Shown here: positions 59,446-64,000 of the stretch, one piece after another
Numbering within the stretch: the stretch's first letter is position 1
Layout: the number at the start of each line of letters is the position of its first letter
Assembly (NCBI GenBank): GCA_947044405.1
Contig: CAMRHE010000063.1
Location: 4,061,001-4,125,000, forward strand
Direction of reading: 5' to 3'
Length of the DNA stretch: 64,000 nucleotides
From: Leptodactylus fallax
Taxonomy: Eukaryota; Chordata; Amphibia; Anura; Leptodactylidae
Notes under the pieces: generated by a model
Told to the model about the DNA's origin: nothing
The model's database searches: none
The model's input: only the letters and a program-made list of their open reading frames with translations
Position numbers and translations under genes: made by a program

Positions 59446-59708
59446 GTCTGAAGCCACACATTGCGGAACCTAAGTGGAAAAAAATACACTGCCTTTTACA
59501 GTCCCAGCAAAGTGAATGAGATTTTATTTAATCGTATCCACACATTTCCCGGAAAAAAAAACACTGTGTAAAACACAGCATTTTCTTGCGTTTTCCCTAC
59601 AGACATACATGGGCGGAGGCAAAAACGCAGCAGAAAAGCAGTGGGATTGCGTTTTTGTGGAGTTTTTCCATAGAGTTTTCTGTCTGAGCTTCATATGTGG
59701 CCTTAGCC
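59446..59708. mobile_element. MITE with TAA target duplication
   Basis: The ends GTCTGAAGCCACACATTGCGG and CTTCATATGTGGCCTTAGCC are imperfect inverts, with TAA on both sides (59443-59445, 59709-59711). Related by its ends to 46585-46767. Confidence 0.55.
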
Positions 59709-59710
59709 TA

Positions 59711-60070
59711 AAGAGTTTTCCTGAAACTCTGATATTGATGACTTATCCTTAAGATTGGTCATCAATATCAGCTCAGTGGGTGACCAAAAAACCCAGCACC
59801 CCTACCAATCAGCTGGTTGAAGCAGTTGTGAGGTTTGGGGGAGCGCTGCTTCTGCTTTACAAACCAGTGACATTTATCTATGACAAGTTAACGGGGCTAA
59901 GCTGCAATACAAAGTTCAGCCACTATAAAATGTATGGCGCTGTTTTCGTAAGTAGTGAATGGGCCGCAGCACTCATCTGAATGCCACTGCCTCTTCAAAC
60001 AGCTGATTGGCCAGGGTGCTTGGCATCAGACCTCCACTAATCTGTTATCAATGACCTATCCTAACAAAAT
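59711..60070. repeat. Dispersed repeat, 'tcctgaaactctgatattgatgac' type
   Basis: The inverted arms 'gatattgatgacttatcctt' and 'tgttatcaatgacctatccta' enclose 'ggctaagctgcaatacaaag' and 'cactataaaatgtatggcgc' modules. Same family as 44272-44679. Confidence 0.55.
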
Positions 60071-61387
60071 ATAGATATTAGGGAAAATCTGCTATTGTTC
60101 TTTCTATAGCTTGCCCAAGCAAGTTGCAGTCAAGGGTCCTGTATATATGGCGGTGTACCTCAATATAACAGATACCTGACGTGACTTAGTACAATTAGAA
60201 AGATATAGCTGTAGATACCAGTAAGAGTGCAGGCGGTATTATTTATGACTGTAGATATGGTAAATCCATGAATGTCAGGATTCTGCAGCAAAAGCCGCCA
60301 TAAACATTTCTTTCCCTATCTTTTGCTTACAAGCAGATAAGATTCTGGGCCTGTGAGGCTGATACACGGGAAAGCTGGGTGCTTGGATGTGAAATACTCT
60401 TGTTCGCTCATTTGCAGATAGCCCATACTTTACATACTTTCACTCCCTAAAATTAGACCGTAACTATACTACAGCGGCGGCCCTGGTGAATGACTTCTTC
60501 TCATACTGCTCAGCCTTCTGGCGGTATTGATCTGGGGGCCAATAATATTAAGGGCCAAGACCTGCTCCATTCTGATGAAAAGTCATTTTATTACTTTCCT
60601 AAATATTCTTTTCCCTCAAGGCTGTAAGTTGTGAGAATGTGAAATTTACTTTCAAGGAAGCCTTAGAGATAACAGGGCACAAACTTGTGCAGAAAGTTTT
60701 GAGTTCTTGAGTAGTAACTGGTGCAGTGCTGAGCTGCAGTACCAGGCACAGCCACTACCTAATGTGAGGCGCTACATCTGGTAAACAATGAAGGGGACAC
60801 AGAACTGCTGCACCTTTATTCTATTGATCATCGGGTGATCCCACTGAACTGATATTGTTGGCCTATCCTAAAGACAAAGCAGAAGAGATGATTTATACTG
60901 TACATTTATTGTAAAGATTTGCATATTTATGCTGCCATTTATTGTAGTATGTTATGTAATACCAGATACACCAGAGCGTGCTGTTCCTGGGAAAGCAGAT
61001 CCTTTTTGTAAATTTTATACCAACCCTTTAATGATTTTGTTCTATGTATACCAGGGCACCAAATGTAGGCATGTCTGTGCGCCAGTAGTAGGTGGCTTGT
61101 ATAAGTGACCGAATCGGTAATAATGCTTGTGGCATTGAGTCTAACTCTAAGGCAATAAAATCCTTTGAGTCACTAAAATTGTGGACATGTGGTGTTGGTA
61201 ATTGTTATCTCACAATTATTAGGCAATCTGACAAGTTGCAAACAGTAAGCATATGTTCACACCTTACTGCACACAAAACAAAGGCAAATAAAGTGATCCT
61301 TCTTCCTAAAGGTCCTAAATGCTTACAACTGACCGTGCAATAATGCAGGGTATCTGATAATTCAGAAACCATCTAGATTAAAGCTAT

Positions 61388-62655
61388 CATGCAAGCAGTG
61401 ATGTCACAGTACAGGGATAATAATCACAATGATGTCACAGTACAGGGATAATATACACAGTGATGTCACAATACAGGGATAATAAACATTGTGATGTCAC
61501 AGTACTGAGATAATATACACAGTGATGTCACAAAAAGAGATAAACAGTGAGTCACAGACAGCACAGGGATAATAAACACAGTGATGTCACAATAAAGAGA
61601 TATATACACAGTGATGCCACAGTACAGGGAAAACACACAGTGATGTCACAGTACAGGGAAAACACACAGATCACACACAGGGATAATTACACAGTGTTGT
61701 CACAGTACAGATATAATAAACATGATGTCACAATACAGAGATAATACAGTGACCACAGAATATAAACACAGAAACACAGGATGCCACAATACAGAGATAT
61801 ACACAGTGATGCCACAGTACCAGGATAATATAATACACACAGTGATGTCACAGTACAGGGATAATACACACAGTGATGTCACAGTACAGGGATAATACAA
61901 CAGAGTACAGACAGGGAATATACACAGTGATGTCACAGTACAGGGATATAATAAACAGTGATGTCACAATACAGAGATAATATACACAGTGATGTCACAA
62001 TACAGATATAATAAACACAGGAGTCACAAACAGAGATAAACACAGTGATGCCACAATACAGGAAGATATACACAGTGATGTCACAGACAGGAATACAGTG
62101 ATGTCACAGTACAGGGATAATATACACAGTGATGTCACAGTACAGGTATAATAAACATGATGTACAATCGAGATAATACGTGATGCCACAAACAGATAAA
62201 CACAGTGAGCCACAATACAGAGATATACACAGTGATGTCACAGTACAGGGATAATACACACAGTGATGTCACAGTACAGGTAATAAACATTGTGATGCCA
62301 CAGTACAGGATAATATACACAGTGATGTCACAGTACAGGGATAAAACACACAGTGATGTTACAGTACAGGGATAATACACACAGTGATGTCACAATACAG
62401 ATATAATAAACACAGTGATGTCACAATACAGAGATAAACACAGTGATGTCACAGTACAGGAATAATATACACAGTGATGTCACAGACAGGGAAGAAAAAC
62501 AGTGGGGTGACAGTACAGGGAAAATACCCAGGATGTCACAGTACAGGGATAATACACGCAGTGATGTCACAATACACAGATAATATACACAGTGATGTCA
62601 CATTACAGACATAATATACACATGTCACAGTACAGGGATAATAAACATTGTGATG
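61388..62655. repeat. ~31-bp tandem array with CRE-like motif
   Basis: Roughly 40 copies of 'cacagtgatgtcacagtaca' + 'gggataata' with many small deletions, so unit length varies from about 20 to 34 bp. Each full unit carries GTGATGTCAC. Minus-strand ORFs rich in CTVTSLC are array artefacts. Confidence 0.9.
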
Positions 62656-64000
62656 CACATTTTCAGATTCTATATACTGTATGTGTATACAGAATTGTCA
62701 TTGAGCTTCCTAAGCTACCAAGTAGGAAACAGTAGGGGGCACTATCTATCCTTCACTGCTACTGAGAAAAGACATATGATCCTATGAGATCACTGAGCCT
62801 GACAATACTCCTGATTACATTTTATGACCATCCCTGTTAAACTTGCGATTCCATCCATTTTACGTGTTTTATGGGAAGCGATATTACTAATGATATACAT
62901 AGAGCATATTCCCTTAGTGGAGATTATCTGTGTCATAACATGGAGCACCCTGCTACACTTCCACCGCGCCTGCTACTTCCATTTTGTCACATTTGAACCT
63001 CAACACTATATTTCAATCCTTGGCAGCTGCCCCTGGAAGTCCCCGCACAACACAAAGTGCTTTGCAGCCCCTCTGGGTTTCTCGGGCCGGCCTTTTGCAG
63101 TCCCAGTGTGATCATTACTGCGGAGGTGTTTTTCCTCATTAAAATGGTTTGGGTTTTTTGATCTAATTTTCCTTGGCTTTTCTTTGAGTCTGTTATTTAT
63201 TCCCCACCCGGACTAGAAAGAGGGTCTTTATAAAGGCCAGATTGTTATGTACAGGCAGCGCTGGGGATAAGTATAAAGGTGCCTTTCAGTTTGCCACATT
63301 AACACTAATGGGCCTTCCACCTCCAGCATTAAACCGCGCTGCGGAATAGACTGTTATGTTACATAGTCAGCCCTTTGACACTCCTTATTGGGGTCTGAGC
63401 CTATTATAGGACTACAAGAGAATTTCTAGCATTGTGTAATGTAACGTGAAATCTGAACTCTTGCCTAAATGGAGCTTGGCAGCTATTCGACTATGGCCTG
63501 TGGGAGGAATGGACTGGATTGGACGCCGATATTGGGATTTATATATAATAGTCCGCACCTGAGCGGATCTGCATATGCTTGAACTGCGTGACCATATCAT
63601 ATGGAGGAACATTCATGGGACCGCCATAGTTAGTGGGAGATATATACAGTACACATACATATATATATTTTTTTTTTTTTTTTGTGTGTGATATTATTGA
63701 AGATAATGTTCCACAGAAAGGCAAAATGTCTACCAAATCCATTATGAAAGTGATCACTTTAAAAAAATAAATAAAAGGTGCCTTTTTTTTTTTACCAGAA
63801 ACAGAGCTACTCCAACCCACAGAATGTGACTCATATTGCAACTCATGGGCTTCATCTTACTTGTGTAACTATATGTGTTGCAGTTGCAATCGGGCCCAGA
63901 AACCAGCGGGGTCCACAGGTCACTCTCTACATACTAAGGCTGGTTAGACTTCTTTGTTGGCTGGAAGTATATATTGCATAAATTTATTACCACTGCCCCC

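Larger units (their letters stand above)
41222..64000. other. SAP30L 3' UTR and downstream intergenic region
   Basis: No host coding exon is recognised here. Dispersed repeats listed separately cover much of it. Mostly non-repetitive stretches are 51340-52900, 60080-60720 and 62660-63500. In human the next gene is HAND1, but nothing resembling it is seen before the window ends. Confidence 0.6.

Noticed and set aside
61687..62380. Minus-strand frames with CTVTSLC repeats
   Set aside because: They arise from the CRE-like tandem array and are not coding.

Overview
This window is vertebrate nuclear DNA. It has short exons with GT..AG introns, a CpG-rich promoter, many dispersed foldback repeats, long minisatellites and several Tc1-like transposons. 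Two neighbouring genes are recognised, both on the + strand: the 3' two thirds of GALNT10 (polypeptide N-acetylgalactosaminyltransferase 10) and all of SAP30L (Sin3A-associated protein 30-like). The order GALNT10 - SAP30L is the order known from human 5q33. The abundant short repeats whose ends read roughly 'TAAGGC..GTTCACA' or 'AAAGGGGTTGTCC', together with long-TIR Tc1 elements, suggest an anuran amphibian, probably a neobatrachian frog. That taxonomic call is inference from repeat style, not from a search.

Layout. 1-6544 is a GALNT10 intron with minisatellites and MITEs. Eight GALNT10 exons follow between 6545 and 25311. They encode about 416 residues, from the glycosyltransferase-A domain (metal-binding DSH) to the end of the ricin-type lectin domain, and stop at 25309-25311. 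Introns hold a 33-bp array (11158-12184) and a very long 44-bp array (13935-19258). The gap between the genes (25312-36380) holds a perfect-TIR MITE, AT-rich repeats, a Tc1 remnant with a nested MITE, and two adjacent Tc1-like elements (32814-34159 and 34196-35825).

SAP30L has a CpG-rich promoter with CCAAT, GC and ETS-type motifs, a short upstream ORF, and four coding exons (36689-41221; 181 residues). Its first intron is almost filled by a G-clustered ~31-bp minisatellite that starts about 25 bp after the splice donor. Downstream of SAP30L (41222-64000) I see no further gene. The region holds candidate poly(A) signals, MITEs, a Tc1 element nested in another Tc1 element (48565-51260) with an intact transposase ORF, and a ~31-bp array of CRE-like motifs (61388-62655).

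The two host genes have unrelated roles: Golgi mucin-type O-glycosylation, and Sin3/HDAC co-repression in the nucleus. The most notable observations are a set of MITEs with 3-bp TTA/TAA target duplications, two of them supported by nested insertions; the G-cluster array directly downstream of the SAP30L promoter; a 78-nt stop-free GALNT10 intron of length divisible by three; higher-order structure in the 44-bp array; and two Tc1-like transposases with unusual D-E spacing (35 and 38), one of them fully open.
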